64,000 bases of DNA, from assembly GCA_017518105.1 (NCBI GenBank), contig JAFWWC010000002.1, forward strand, positions 152,662 through 216,661, written 5' to 3'. The notes under the pieces are model-generated. The model saw nothing but the letters and a program-made list of their open reading frames with translations, was not told the DNA's origin and made no database searches. The DNA is from Selenomonadaceae bacterium. Lineage in GTDB: Bacteria > Bacillota > Negativicutes > Selenomonadales > Selenomonadaceae. Below, piece after piece: positions 7,595 to 16,791 of this stretch. Position 1 is the first letter of the stretch, and every line of letters begins with the position of its first letter. Made by a program: the position numbers and the translations under genes.

Positions 7595-10060
7595 TTATTG
7601 GATCTTACAAGGCTTGATATTCCAAATCTCAGCGGCGTATTCGTCAATCGTCCTATCGGAAGAGAATCTGCCGGAGTTGGCGATATTCATAGCCGCCGAA
7701 CGGAGCCAACCGAAGCGGTCAGCATAGCGGGCATATATCTCGCTGTGGGCGTCGATGTAGGCGTTGAAGTCCTTTAGGATAAAGAACTCGTCGTTGCCTT
7801 GAATCAAATAATCCCTAAGCGAATGGAAATTACCGTAAGTGCCGTCCGTTAGCCTATCGACGACCAGCCGTGCGTTCGGATTGCTCGTGTATTCGTTCCA
7901 CGCGCTATATGTTCCTTTTTCGTAATAGGACAAGACTTCTCCTGCCTTGAGTCCAAAAATAACTATGTTATCGTCGCCGACTGCCTCGCGTATCTCGACG
8001 TTGGCGCCGTCAAGCGTTCCAAGGGTGATAGCCCCGTTCATCATGAACTTCATATTGCCCGTGCCAGAAGCCTCTTTGGAAGCTGTGGAAATCTGTTCGG
8101 AAACGTCCGCCGCAGGATAAACAATCTCGCCAATAGATACGCCAAAGTTCTCTATGAAGACCACCTTTAGACGCCCGTCTATCGCAGTGTCGTTGTTAAT
8201 CTTGTCGGCTATGGCATTGATGAGGCGTATGGTCTCCTTGGCGATATAGTAGCCAGCTGCAGCCTTGCCCCCAAATAGATACGTCGTCGGGAGCGGCTTA
8301 TAACTGGGGTCGTGCTTCAATTTGTCGTACTGCCACATGATATGCAATGCGTTCATGAGCTGCCGCTTATAAGAGTGAATCCGCTTTACCTGTATGTCGA
8401 AGATTGTTTTCGGGTCAATCTCCAGCCCCTGATGTTTTTTTATGAAAGCCGCTAAGTCCGTTTTGCGAAGAAGCTTTATCTCGTCAAGCTCCTCAAGTAC
8501 CTTCCGGTCGTCGACGGATTCGTTAAAAAGGTCGAGTTGCTCAGGGTGCCTATGCCAAACCCTAGAGCGGATTGTGCGGTCGATAAGGTCGGCAAGCTCC
8601 GGATTATTGCCCATAAGCCAGCGACGATGAGTGATGCCGTTGGTCTTGTTATTGAACATGCGCGGCCAATACTCGTAGAAGTCATGAAGGGTCGTGGATT
8701 TGAGAATGTCCGAGTGAATGCGAGCGACGCCGTTTACGCTGTGCGAACCCACGATTGCCAGCCGCGCCATATGCACTTCGCCGTTCTCGATTATCGACAT
8801 CGCACGGAGCTTTTCCACGTTGTTAGGATAACGCGCCTTGACGTATTCGAGATGGCGGCGGTTGACCTCGTCGATGACCATATAGATACGCGGCAGGAGC
8901 GTTTTGAACATATCGACCGGCCACTTCTCCAAGGCTTCGGGCATAATGGTGTGGTTAGTGTAAGCGACGACGTTGCGGGTAATAGTCCAAGCCTCGTTCC
9001 ACTCGAGGTTGTGTTCGTCGACGAGGATGCGCATGAGTTCGGCGACGCAAAGAGCGGGGTGGGTGTCGTTAATGTGAATGGCGATTTTCTTATCGAGGGC
9101 GCGGATATTGCCACCGGCGCGGACGTAGTGGCGGATAATGGATTGAGTACCGGCCGAGACGAGGAAGTATTCCTGAATGAGTCTCATGCGCTTACCGTCG
9201 TTAGAGGAGTCGTCGGGGTAGAGATATTCGGTAATGGATTCGACGAAGTGGCGGTACTCATTTTTAGCGCGCATCTGCTCATGAGTGAGCATGCCATAAT
9301 CGGAGAAGTCGCGATTAACCTCGGCATTCCACAGGCGGAGCGTATTAACGGTCTTATTATGATAACCGACAATCGGCACGTCATAGGGCACAGCCATAAC
9401 AGTCATTGCGTTTTCGTGCACGAGCTTTAGCGAGCCGTCGGGCTGTTCCTTCATGTAAGCGTTGCCATTGAACTTGACGTTTATCGACTTGTCAGGCTTG
9501 CGGAACTCCCAGGCGAAGCCGTCGCGGAGCCAGTTATCGGGAATTTCGACCTGTTGCCCTTGAATAATCTTCTGCTCAAAGAGTCCGTATTGATAGCGAA
9601 TACTGCAACCATGACCGGGCAGACGATGCGCCGCCAAAGAATCGATAAAGCACGCCGCCAGACGCCCTAAGCCACCATTGCCGAGCCCAGCGTCCGGTTC
9701 TTCCTCAAAGATTTCGTCAAGGTTCAAGTCGAGGTCTTCGAGGACTTCGCGGAACGCTTCATCAATGCCGATGTTAATCAAGTTCGACTTGAGGAGCCGC
9801 CCCATCAAGAATTCAATCGAGAAGTAATAAACCTGCTTCTCTTGCCTGTCCATGTAAGCTTTGTTCGTCTTAATCCAGTTTTCGGAGATGAACTGTTTGG
9901 CGACCGCCGCGACCGTCTTGTAAATCTCGTTCATGGGCAGTTCTTTGATGTCGCGTCCGAACATGATATGCGCCGAGCTGATGAACCGCGACTTGAGTGC
10001 TTCCTTGAGTCTTTCGTACTCTTTGCTGTGTGCCGTCTTGCTTATGTTGTCCCTTGCCAA
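7595..10060 (-). CDS. glgP: Glycogen/maltodextrin phosphorylase
   Basis: 821 residues of the GT35 family, releasing glucose-1-phosphate from glycogen. The N-terminus has YYFSIEFLMGRLL and DAGLGNGGLGRLAACF. The pyridoxal-phosphate lysine lies in EASGTGNMKFMMNGA. Start is TTG 10060 with AAAGGAGGAA in front. A strong promoter (10106-10134) directly upstream makes glgP the head of a second transcription unit inside the cluster, so degradation and synthesis genes can be expressed apart from glgCD. Confidence 0.96.
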   Translation of the reverse strand: MARDNISKTAHSKEYERLKEALKSRFISSAHIMFGRDIKELPMNEIYKTVAAVAKQFISENWIKTNKAYMDRQEKQVYYFSIEFLMGRLLKSNLINIGIDEAFREVLEDLDLNLDEIFEEEPDAGLGNGGLGRLAACFIDSLAAHRLPGHGCSIRYQYGLFEQKIIQGQQVEIPDNWLRDGFAWEFRKPDKSINVKFNGNAYMKEQPDGSLKLVHENAMTVMAVPYDVPIVGYHNKTVNTLRLWNAEVNRDFSDYGMLTHEQMRAKNEYRHFVESITEYLYPDDSSNDGKRMRLIQEYFLVSAGTQSIIRHYVRAGGNIRALDKKIAIHINDTHPALCVAELMRILVDEHNLEWNEAWTITRNVVAYTNHTIMPEALEKWPVDMFKTLLPRIYMVIDEVNRRHLEYVKARYPNNVEKLRAMSIIENGEVHMARLAIVGSHSVNGVARIHSDILKSTTLHDFYEYWPRMFNNKTNGITHRRWLMGNNPELADLIDRTIRSRVWHRHPEQLDLFNESVDDRKVLEELDEIKLLRKTDLAAFIKKHQGLEIDPKTIFDIQVKRIHSYKRQLMNALHIMWQYDKLKHDPSYKPLPTTYLFGGKAAAGYYIAKETIRLINAIADKINNDTAIDGRLKVVFIENFGVSIGEIVYPAADVSEQISTASKEASGTGNMKFMMNGAITLGTLDGANVEIREAVGDDNIVIFGLKAGEVLSYYEKGTYSAWNEYTSNPNARLVVDRLTDGTYGNFHSLRDYLIQGNDEFFILKDFNAYIDAHSEIYARYADRFGWLRSAAMNIANSGRFSSDRTIDEYAAEIWNIKPCKIQ

Positions 10061-10105
10061 GTGTATTCCTCCTTTTGCTACAAGATTAGCGTATTTCTGC
10101 GTGTC

Positions 10106-10134
10106 ATTTTATCAAACAGAAAAAAACTTGGCAA
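10106..10134 (-). promoter_or_regulatory. Promoter for glgP-glgB-glgA
   Basis: On the minus strand TTGCCA and TAAAAT are separated by exactly 17 bases, a good sigma-A match, with about 45 bases to the glgP start. It sits between glgD and glgP. Confidence 0.75.
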
Positions 10135-10161
10135 CATTGATTGAAATTAAATCACAGCAAA

Positions 10162-10206
10162 CGGCGAATCCTTACGCCAAGGCAACCCCTAGGTAAAAAT
10201 TCGCCG
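10162..10206 (-). terminator. Hairpin between glgD and glgP (possible attenuator/terminator)
   Basis: CGGCGAAT and ATTCGCCG form an eight-base-pair stem around a ~29-base loop in the glgD-glgP gap. There is no clean T-run after it on the minus strand, so termination would be leaky. It could partly insulate glgCD from glgPBA or stabilise the glgD mRNA end. Confidence 0.4.
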
Positions 10207-10234
10207 CTGATGTCATTGCTTAACTTTCAATGCT

Positions 10235-11344
10235 TTAAATTCTTGCTTTCTTCTTGACAATGTAAGGATAGTTTTCCGCGCCTTTGAGCCAGCGATTTTT
10301 CGTGATGATAACTTCCTTATCGCAGATGACGTTTTCGACGCGAGCACCCTCTTGAACGTCGCAACGTTGCATGAGGATAGAATCTTTGACGACTGCGCCT
10401 TTGCCGACGATGACGCCGCGGAAGAGTATGCTGTTTTCGACGGTGCCGCGAATTTCACAGCCATTAGCGATAAGCGAATTTTTAACGTTGGCAGTTTCTT
10501 TATACTGAACGGGGACTTCGTCCTTAACTTTTGTAAAAATCGGGCGGTCGTTGTTCATGAAGAGTTCTTCCCAAACTTCGGGCTTGAGGCAGTCGCGGTT
10601 GGCTTCGTAATATTCCATCGTCGAATTGATATGGGCAACGTAGCCTTCGTGCTTGTACGCGCTGATTTTGAATTCACCCGCATGACGAATCAAGGCATCA
10701 AGGAGGAAGTCTTGCCCGCCGCGTTCATAGGTCGAACGAACGAGATAAGCGAACGTCGGAACGGGCATGAGGTATGCGCCCATAACGTCCTTTTGTCCCT
10801 TTTTGATTGCAGGAACTTCGGCGAGGTCAGTTACGATACCGTTGGTGCTGGTTTCGATAACGACGCTCTTGCCGTCGCGGTCGGTCTGCGCCTTGGAATA
10901 AACCATTGTAATATCCGCGCCGCTCTTCTTGTGGAAGTCTACGACGTTTTCAAAGTCGATGTTGTAAATGTAGCTGGCGTTGGTCAAGAGGACGTATTGT
11001 CTGCCGCTGAGTTCTGCGAAGTCGAGGTTGGCGTAAATGTCCTTGAGGTCGCCCTTGCGTGAATCGTTATCGGGCAGAGCCGCGGGCAGATAGGTCAAGC
11101 CGTCACGACGACGAGCCAAATCCCAATCTTTACCGGAGCGGATATGGTCGAGGACTGCGCGGGAGAAATCGGGCAGAAGGAGACCGACTGCGCTTATCCC
11201 CGAATTAACCATGTTAGAAATAGCGAAGTCCACGAGACGATAGCGACCTGCAAAGGGCAGAGCCTCAACCGCACGAGTCGCCGCCAGCTCTCTAATCAGA
11301 CTGTTGCCTTCCTGAAGATTTATGATCCCCACTACTTGTTTCAA
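10235..11344 (-). CDS. glgD: Glucose-1-phosphate adenylyltransferase subunit GlgD
   Basis: 369 residues, paralogous to GlgC. In Firmicutes GlgD is the regulatory partner in a GlgC/GlgD ADP-glucose pyrophosphorylase. The N-terminus (MKQVVGIINLQEGN...FAGRYRLVDFAISNMVNSGI) lacks the GGxGxRL nucleotide loop of GlgC, as is typical of GlgD. The C-terminus is a left-handed beta-helix (GCEIRGTVENSILFRGVIVG). It starts 36 bases after glgC and is probably co-transcribed. Confidence 0.94.
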   Translation of the reverse strand: MKQVVGIINLQEGNSLIRELAATRAVEALPFAGRYRLVDFAISNMVNSGISAVGLLLPDFSRAVLDHIRSGKDWDLARRRDGLTYLPAALPDNDSRKGDLKDIYANLDFAELSGRQYVLLTNASYIYNIDFENVVDFHKKSGADITMVYSKAQTDRDGKSVVIETSTNGIVTDLAEVPAIKKGQKDVMGAYLMPVPTFAYLVRSTYERGGQDFLLDALIRHAGEFKISAYKHEGYVAHINSTMEYYEANRDCLKPEVWEELFMNNDRPIFTKVKDEVPVQYKETANVKNSLIANGCEIRGTVENSILFRGVIVGKGAVVKDSILMQRCDVQEGARVENVICDKEVIITKNRWLKGAENYPYIVKKKARI

Positions 11345-11380
11345 TTCAAAGCACCTCCTGAAGTGCAGACGATTTCCAAA

Positions 11381-12529
11381 TTAAGCGTTGGTATTGTTCG
11401 CACCGACGACAGCGGCTTCGGGAACGACGAAAATTTCGCCTTCCTTGCCTTCGACCCTTGCGCCCGATTTGATGACTGCGTCTTGAGCGATAATCGCATA
11501 GTTGACGATTGCGCCCTCTTCGATAACCGCCGACGGCAGGACAACCGAGTTGGTGACCTTCGCGCCTTTGCCGACGCGCACGCCCTGGAAGATAACGCAC
11601 TTATCGACGTCGCCTTCAATCTTCGCGCCCTCGTTAATCATGGACTGCTTAACGGAAGCATACGGTCCGACGAAATGTGGCGGCAGTGACGGGTTGGACG
11701 AGAAAACTTTTTGGTCGCCCTTGAGGTCGAACGGCGGCTGGTCTTGGAGAAGATCCATATTTGCCTGCCAGAGACTTTCAATCGTTCCGACATCTTTCCA
11801 ATAGCCGTCAAAAGCATAAGAGAACATGCGCGAGCCGTCCGCGAGCATTTTCGGAATCAAGTCGTTGCCAAAGTCGTGCGTCGAATCTTCCTTAACGCCG
11901 TCTTCTTCGAGGTACTTCTTAAGGAAAGGTTTCGAGAAAATGTAAATGCCCATCGAGGCGAGATTGGATTTGGGTTCTTTCGGTTTTTCTTGGAACTCGG
12001 TAATGCGTCCAGTCTCTTTATCGGTGACCATGATACCGAAGCGCGGAGCCTCTTCCCACGGAACCTCGAAGACGCCGATTGTAACGTCAGCATTGTTCAT
12101 CTTGTGAGCTTTGAGCATCCACGAATAATCCATGGTGTAGATATGGTCGCCGGAGAGAATCAGGACGTAATCGGGGTCGGCAAGGTCGATGAAGTTGAGA
12201 TTCTGATAGATAGCGTCCGCCGTGCCGCGATACCAATCCGCGCCCTTTTCGCGAGCATAAGGAGGAAGAATGAACACGCCGCCGCCCGTGCGGTCGAGAT
12301 CCCACGAGCTACCGCTACCCAGATAGTTATGAAGTTCGAGCGGCTTGTATTGAGTGAGCACGCCAACTTTTTCGATACCCGAATTTGCACAGTTAGAAAG
12401 CGGGAAGTCGATTATGCGATACTTTCCGCCGAACGGAACTGCCGGCTTCGCAACGGTTTTCGTCAAGGCCTTGAGGCGGCTACCCTGCCCGCCGGCCAAT
12501 ATCATTGCCAAGCACTCTGTCTTTCTCAT
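11381..12529 (-). CDS. glgC: Glucose-1-phosphate adenylyltransferase catalytic subunit
   Basis: Makes ADP-glucose, the committed step of glycogen synthesis. The N-terminus [19 protein letters not shown] holds the nucleotidyltransferase loop, followed by [22 protein letters not shown]-terminal beta-helix follows. ATG 12529 is preferred over an upstream in-frame ATG at 12607 because a GGGGGG ribosome-binding site lies directly in front and residue 1 then matches the family N-terminus. Length is 382 residues. No convincing promoter was found in the ~130 bases upstream. Confidence 0.95.
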   Translation of the reverse strand: MRKTECLAMILAGGQGSRLKALTKTVAKPAVPFGGKYRIIDFPLSNCANSGIEKVGVLTQYKPLELHNYLGSGSSWDLDRTGGGVFILPPYAREKGADWYRGTADAIYQNLNFIDLADPDYVLILSGDHIYTMDYSWMLKAHKMNNADVTIGVFEVPWEEAPRFGIMVTDKETGRITEFQEKPKEPKSNLASMGIYIFSKPFLKKYLEEDGVKEDSTHDFGNDLIPKMLADGSRMFSYAFDGYWKDVGTIESLWQANMDLLQDQPPFDLKGDQKVFSSNPSLPPHFVGPYASVKQSMINEGAKIEGDVDKCVIFQGVRVGKGAKVTNSVVLPSAVIEEGAIVNYAIIAQDAVIKSGARVEGKEGEIFVVPEAAVVGANNTNA

Positions 12530-12657
12530 AGAATAATCCCCCCTGAACGAAATACAACCTTCAACACTTCCGAAGCAAGGCTTCATTGGCTCTGCATTTC
12601 TACGCACCGTTATTTTTTCCTGCCAAAACTTTCAGAAAAAATTATTTCTCAACAGAC

Positions 12658-12686
12658 AAAAAAATCCCCTCCGATTTGGAAGGGAA
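12658..12686 (-). terminator. Terminator after the GT8 remnant
   Basis: On the minus strand TCCCTTCC pairs with GGAGGGGA (one mismatch) around a short loop and runs into seven T. It follows the stop of the broken glycosyltransferase gene and isolates the glycogen cluster. Confidence 0.75.
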
Positions 12687-12695
12687 TAAAATTTT

Positions 12696-13885
12696 TTACA
12701 TAGCATCAATCAACGATCCCGAACCAAGAGGATAACCTTGAGCACTTGATAAAATTTCCCAGCCTCTAACGAAATCTTTGTCTAAAGCAAAGCTTTCCTT
12801 GCTTAGCAAATCGAAGGGAAAATTCTTCTTAAGAAATTTTTGTGTCATTATAAAGAAAACGCATTTGCCTTGAGAAAGTTTCATTGCGTCGATTAGATTT
12901 TGAATGGAGTCTTCGTTTTCGGCAAGGATAATTAATTCATCTTCACATATCAAGAAATATTTTTTCATAGAATCAAAGGAACGTGCCTTACCAGAAAGAG
13001 TAGCGGAAAGCTTTGCTGTTTTACTATGCAAATAGTTGTAGGTTGCTGAAAATCTCTCGTAAAGCCTACCGATGACATCCGCGTTGAGCCATGGCGTTTT
13101 AGCGAAACACTCCTTCCACAGTCGGTTTAAATCATCGTTCATGTTAATATGCAACGTTTCTCCCAAACCAATATAATGATAAAATTTTTCCCCCAGAGTA
13201 TCTCGCCTCTTCCATGGAGTACCTCCTGTATCACGATTGAACTTTGACGGCAACATTACAGCATTTGCTGAGAAACAGTAGTTAAGAAGAGCTGGATCTG
13301 GTCATCTAAGATGTTGAGGATTTTCTTCAAAGAACTTCAGTCCAATAGCTATAATATCTTCTTTGCCGCGCAAAACTCTCAAGTTCATTAATATCACGCC
13401 TGAGTTAAAATAATCCTCGTCTCTTACAATTCCTCTGAGACTTATGAGTGGAAAACGAACAACCCAAAGAGGTTTATCTTCCAAGTCGATTTGCTAAAGT
13501 TCGTTTATATCCAGATTAACGATAATGTCGACGTCGAAGTAAATTGCCTTTTCTATATCCTTCGGCAGAACAAAAGGAATAAACACTTGATAAAATGCAC
13601 CTATTGTAAATCTGCTTTTATCAGCATTTGGAAACCCTTGATAAATTGCCTTAATTCTATCCGCGCAGAGCCCCTCGACATTATAAAACTCTATGAGCTG
13701 ATTATACCGTTCAGCGATGCAAATAAATTTCTCGCGGTTGTCTTGCGTCAACGTATTGTCGTGTAAAATTTGGATATAAATTGACTGGGGAGGTTGCAAT
13801 TTTCAAAGATTGAAAACATAGCTGTATCCGCGAACTTTGCATAACGTCCCGTCTTATCTTTAAAACAAAAGCAAACATGAATCAT
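12696..13885 (-). pseudogene. Glycosyltransferase family 8 pseudogene (one frameshift, two nonsense codons)
   Basis: Read on the minus strand from ATG 13885 (MIHVCFCFKDKTGRYAKFAD), this is a family 8 glycosyltransferase of about 396 codons with three lesions. A CCTCCCC run at 13787-13793 has lost one C: restoring it joins SIFENCNLP to QSIYIQILHDNTL in frame. An in-frame TAG (13494-13496) falls just after the metal-binding region YFDVDIIVNLDINEL, where the family usually has Trp. A TGA (13302-13304) interrupts NPQHLR*PDPALLNYCFS, again a conserved spot. Beyond that the frame is open to 12696. Such enzymes decorate LPS or capsule. Sequencing error cannot explain all three lesions comfortably, so a decaying gene is the best reading. 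Confidence 0.85.
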
Positions 13886-13954
13886 ATCCTGATTAAAGGA
13901 AGTACTTATGGACGCTCTCTACCTTATATCAGGTATCTCAGTCTGACGAAGGAA

Positions 13955-13990
13955 TTAGCCGTCGTTCTCGTTGTTTGACTGCTGAATCAT
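13955..13990 (-). CDS. Eleven-codon ORF, probable remnant of a gene start
   Basis: ATG 13990 follows a strong AAGAAGGAG site overlapping the end of the DUF5693 gene, yet the frame (MIQQSNNENDG) closes after 11 codons. Its first residues resemble the start of the small coiled-coil protein at 51504 (MIQQQ). It may be the stub of a deleted gene or merely a translation relay to the GT8 remnant. Confidence 0.25.
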   Translation of the reverse strand: MIQQSNNENDG

Positions 13991-13994
13991 GGAA

Positions 13995-16064
13995 TCACTC
14001 CTTCTTTAGTTGTCGAGAAAAGATTTGCAGTATTACAATCAACACCGCGCCGATAATCGTTCCTGGGATTAAGCCGTCGAGTCCACGCATAAACGACATA
14101 AAGATTGGTGTGCGCATGTGAGCGAACGTCTCAACCATGGAGCTTTGACCAATCGTAGCCGCCATGACCAACGCAAAGCAAATCATCTTCGGAAACTTCT
14201 TTAGGAAGGCTGTCATTGCCAACATAAACGCGGGGTGCCCGAAGAAAATTTCTTTCGAGCGTGGGCGGGCGTAAAAGACTTGCTCAAGCAGGGCACGGAT
14301 TTTTATTTCCAGCCCCGAAACCGGCATCCCCGAAGTATGTCCGCTCCTTGCAATCAAGACTACGAACGCGCCGAACACAATCATTAACGCTAGCAATGCT
14401 TTGACGCTGACGGATTTGTTGAGGAGCTCTTTTATCTGCTGAGTGGCGGGGACGTTCTGTCTTACCTCGTCGACGATATTAAACCTCTGCAGGAACGCCA
14501 CGCCAACCAATACGAGCGGCAAAACGAACGTCAGCTTTATGCCGCGGAATATTTCAAACTCCAAGAAATACGACACGTCCGATAACGCGCCCGACAGGTA
14601 CGCCGCGCCCGTCATCGACATTACGCCCGTAACGAGCAGTGCAAAGCCTGAAATCCAAATCAGTTGCAACGTCGACAAGTTATCTTTGAGCCGCATTGCC
14701 CGGTTCTGTACGCGGATTTTGTATTGAATCACTCGGAGCAGGTCGAGTTGCCAGATTATCGCTAAGGCTGGAAATAAGTTTGCACTCATGAACGCCGCTA
14801 GCAGTCTGACCTTGCCGCCCGCGCCCATTAGGATTGGTGCCGCCGCAATGATAGCTAACACGATAAATAATTGCAGTTGGAAGCGTCGATTGCGATTGAA
14901 CCGCCGCGAGATTAACGACAAGTACAAGACGCCCGCCGCCACGACTCCGATTATCACCAAAGCCCGAAGGATAACGTTAGGATAGTAATTGTCGAAGGTG
15001 CTTGCCTTGCCGAAAGTAAAGCCGTCGTGTTCAAGGACATCATGCACTGCGCGGAAGTATTTCAAATTCGTTTCAAGCAAAGTCATTTCGGGTTCGGGCT
15101 TCTCGTAAATACGCAGAAGGTTGATTCGGATATTGCGTTCCCTGTCCGTGGTCGACCAACGATTAATCGCCGTGGGCATATCAAGCTTAGGTTGCTCGTC
15201 CTTTGGAATTGCGTAGAGGCGTGCGACGTGATTTTTGCCGATTTTGTTTGCTAAGTAGTCCATGCCCAGTTGCGGATAAAATTTCAGCTGCGTGAAATGT
15301 TCAATCACTCCGAAGGTCAGATTGCGTTGCTTGAAGTGGCTCGCCGTCAGGTCAAGAAAATTCGACGCGCCCAGAACCTCCGGACCGTCGAAGACAATTT
15401 CTGATATTGGATAGTGTTCAATCCTGCTGAAGAAGAATTGCACGTTCTCGGCGGTGCACTTATTGAAGTTCATCGGGCGGGCAAGGATATTAAATCCTGC
15501 GGCGCGAGCCTTGTTCATCTCGTCGTGCGGCAAGCCCAAAGGCATTTTCATTAGCTCGCCGAACTGCGCTTTGACCTCGATAACCTCAATCCCGCCGACG
15601 GAAAAAATTTTAACGCGGTTCTCGCCCAGCCGCTGAATAAGTGCTTCCTTAGTGTCGTAATAACTTTCCAAGTCGCCGCCAATAACGTAAACCCACTTCG
15701 GAGAAATTAGGTCAAATTCAATCGTCTGCCGCCAAAGGTCATTGTTAAGCGTGCCGCTCTGATAGTTCGCTAAGATTTCACTGCCCGCCAAAGCGAAAAC
15801 TTTTCCTGAACGGGCAAGCTCCTCAAGCGACGAATCATAAATTGCAAGAGACGTTATGCCCGCCTCCTTGACTTGCTTTAAAACGTCGTCTAGCTCCAGT
15901 CCTTCGCGCTCGGCGAGGTCAACGATATTTTGATAGTCAACCGCCATATCAACCTGCATGTTCTCCGACTCGACGAAATATCTTTGCCCGGCGATAATCA
16001 GCGCGGCGAACAGTCCAATGCAGATGACGATTACAAGCGTCCTGTTGTAAGTAAATTTCTTCAT
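13995..16064 (-). CDS. DUF5693-type polytopic membrane protein
   Basis: 689 residues. One N-terminal transmembrane helix (TLVIVICIGLFAALIIAG) is followed by a large extracytoplasmic domain of about 370 residues. The C-terminal half holds roughly seven or eight further transmembrane segments (for example ALVIIGVVAAGVLYLSLI). The organisation matches DUF5693 proteins of Firmicutes, which often accompany csaB-type wall-polymer pyruvylation genes; no csaB follows here, where a gene stub and a broken GT8 gene occupy that place. It starts three bases after the DUF2993 gene. Function unknown, with a cell-envelope role inferred. Confidence 0.75.
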   Translation of the reverse strand: MKKFTYNRTLVIVICIGLFAALIIAGQRYFVESENMQVDMAVDYQNIVDLAEREGLELDDVLKQVKEAGITSLAIYDSSLEELARSGKVFALAGSEILANYQSGTLNNDLWRQTIEFDLISPKWVYVIGGDLESYYDTKEALIQRLGENRVKIFSVGGIEVIEVKAQFGELMKMPLGLPHDEMNKARAAGFNILARPMNFNKCTAENVQFFFSRIEHYPISEIVFDGPEVLGASNFLDLTASHFKQRNLTFGVIEHFTQLKFYPQLGMDYLANKIGKNHVARLYAIPKDEQPKLDMPTAINRWSTTDRERNIRINLLRIYEKPEPEMTLLETNLKYFRAVHDVLEHDGFTFGKASTFDNYYPNVILRALVIIGVVAAGVLYLSLISRRFNRNRRFQLQLFIVLAIIAAAPILMGAGGKVRLLAAFMSANLFPALAIIWQLDLLRVIQYKIRVQNRAMRLKDNLSTLQLIWISGFALLVTGVMSMTGAAYLSGALSDVSYFLEFEIFRGIKLTFVLPLVLVGVAFLQRFNIVDEVRQNVPATQQIKELLNKSVSVKALLALMIVFGAFVVLIARSGHTSGMPVSGLEIKIRALLEQVFYARPRSKEIFFGHPAFMLAMTAFLKKFPKMICFALVMAATIGQSSMVETFAHMRTPIFMSFMRGLDGLIPGTIIGAVLIVILQIFSRQLKKE

Positions 16065-16067
16065 GAT

Positions 16068-16781
16068 TTAATTCCGCGTCGCCGTGACGAACGTTTCACC
16101 CTCCCGCATTTCGACCGTCCTGAATTGCATACCGAACGGCATTTTAACTCGTTCCGTCAGATTGAAATCGTGCAGGAATTTATCGAGATTGACGCGGCGC
16201 AGGACAGCGTTTTCAATGTTAAGTGTGTTCATTTGGAAGTAAAGGTCGCCATCGCGGGCAACAATCTTTCCGCCGATTTGAACATCCGCTTCACGTCCGA
16301 GGATTTTAATCTTGCCAGCCGCTCGAATCTCTTCAGGCTTCATGACGACTTGCGGGTCTTTCAACTGGTCAACCTTCTGCGCTAAGAAATCTCTTAAAGC
16401 GTCCTCCGTGATGATGCCGCTAAGTTCCAGACTGCCAGCCGACTTCAAGACGAGATTGGTACGCTCATCACGGCTTATGCCGTCCGTCGGAAAGAGAAGC
16501 TCTTTAACGTCAATGTGAATCGTCGTGCCGTCCAGCACCGCCTGCTTTAGTTGAAGGTCGCCAATGGTGGCGTTGTCGGCTGTGCAGTGAATCTTATCGA
16601 CGTAGCCCAAAGAAATCTTTGCACTCGGCAGGGCGTCCAGCGTCAAGGTAACCTCCTGCGCCTTCGTCAGCTGAATGACTTTATCCTTAAGATAGTTCGT
16701 CAAGGCACGCGGCACAGCGAATTGAGCAAAGGCTCCAACTGCTATCAACAGGACGACTATCACGGCTAAAAATTTTTTCAT
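16068..16781 (-). CDS. DUF2993 (LmeA-like) exported protein
   Basis: 237 residues with an N-terminal hydrophobic segment (MKKFLAVIVVLLIAVGAFAQ) acting as signal peptide or anchor. The rest looks like DUF2993, the family of LmeA phospholipid-binding proteins, with the typical alternating ligand-pocket strands (LQLKQAVLDGTTIHIDVKEL, GSLELSGIITEDALRDFL). ATG 16781 is chosen because GAGGT lies seven bases ahead, just after the prfB stop; a longer frame would run back into prfB. A lipid-binding role at the envelope is inferred. Confidence 0.78.
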   Translation of the reverse strand: MKKFLAVIVVLLIAVGAFAQFAVPRALTNYLKDKVIQLTKAQEVTLTLDALPSAKISLGYVDKIHCTADNATIGDLQLKQAVLDGTTIHIDVKELLFPTDGISRDERTNLVLKSAGSLELSGIITEDALRDFLAQKVDQLKDPQVVMKPEEIRAAGKIKILGREADVQIGGKIVARDGDLYFQMNTLNIENAVLRRVNLDKFLHDFNLTERVKMPFGMQFRTVEMREGETFVTATRN

Positions 16782-16791
16782 CGTTGATACC

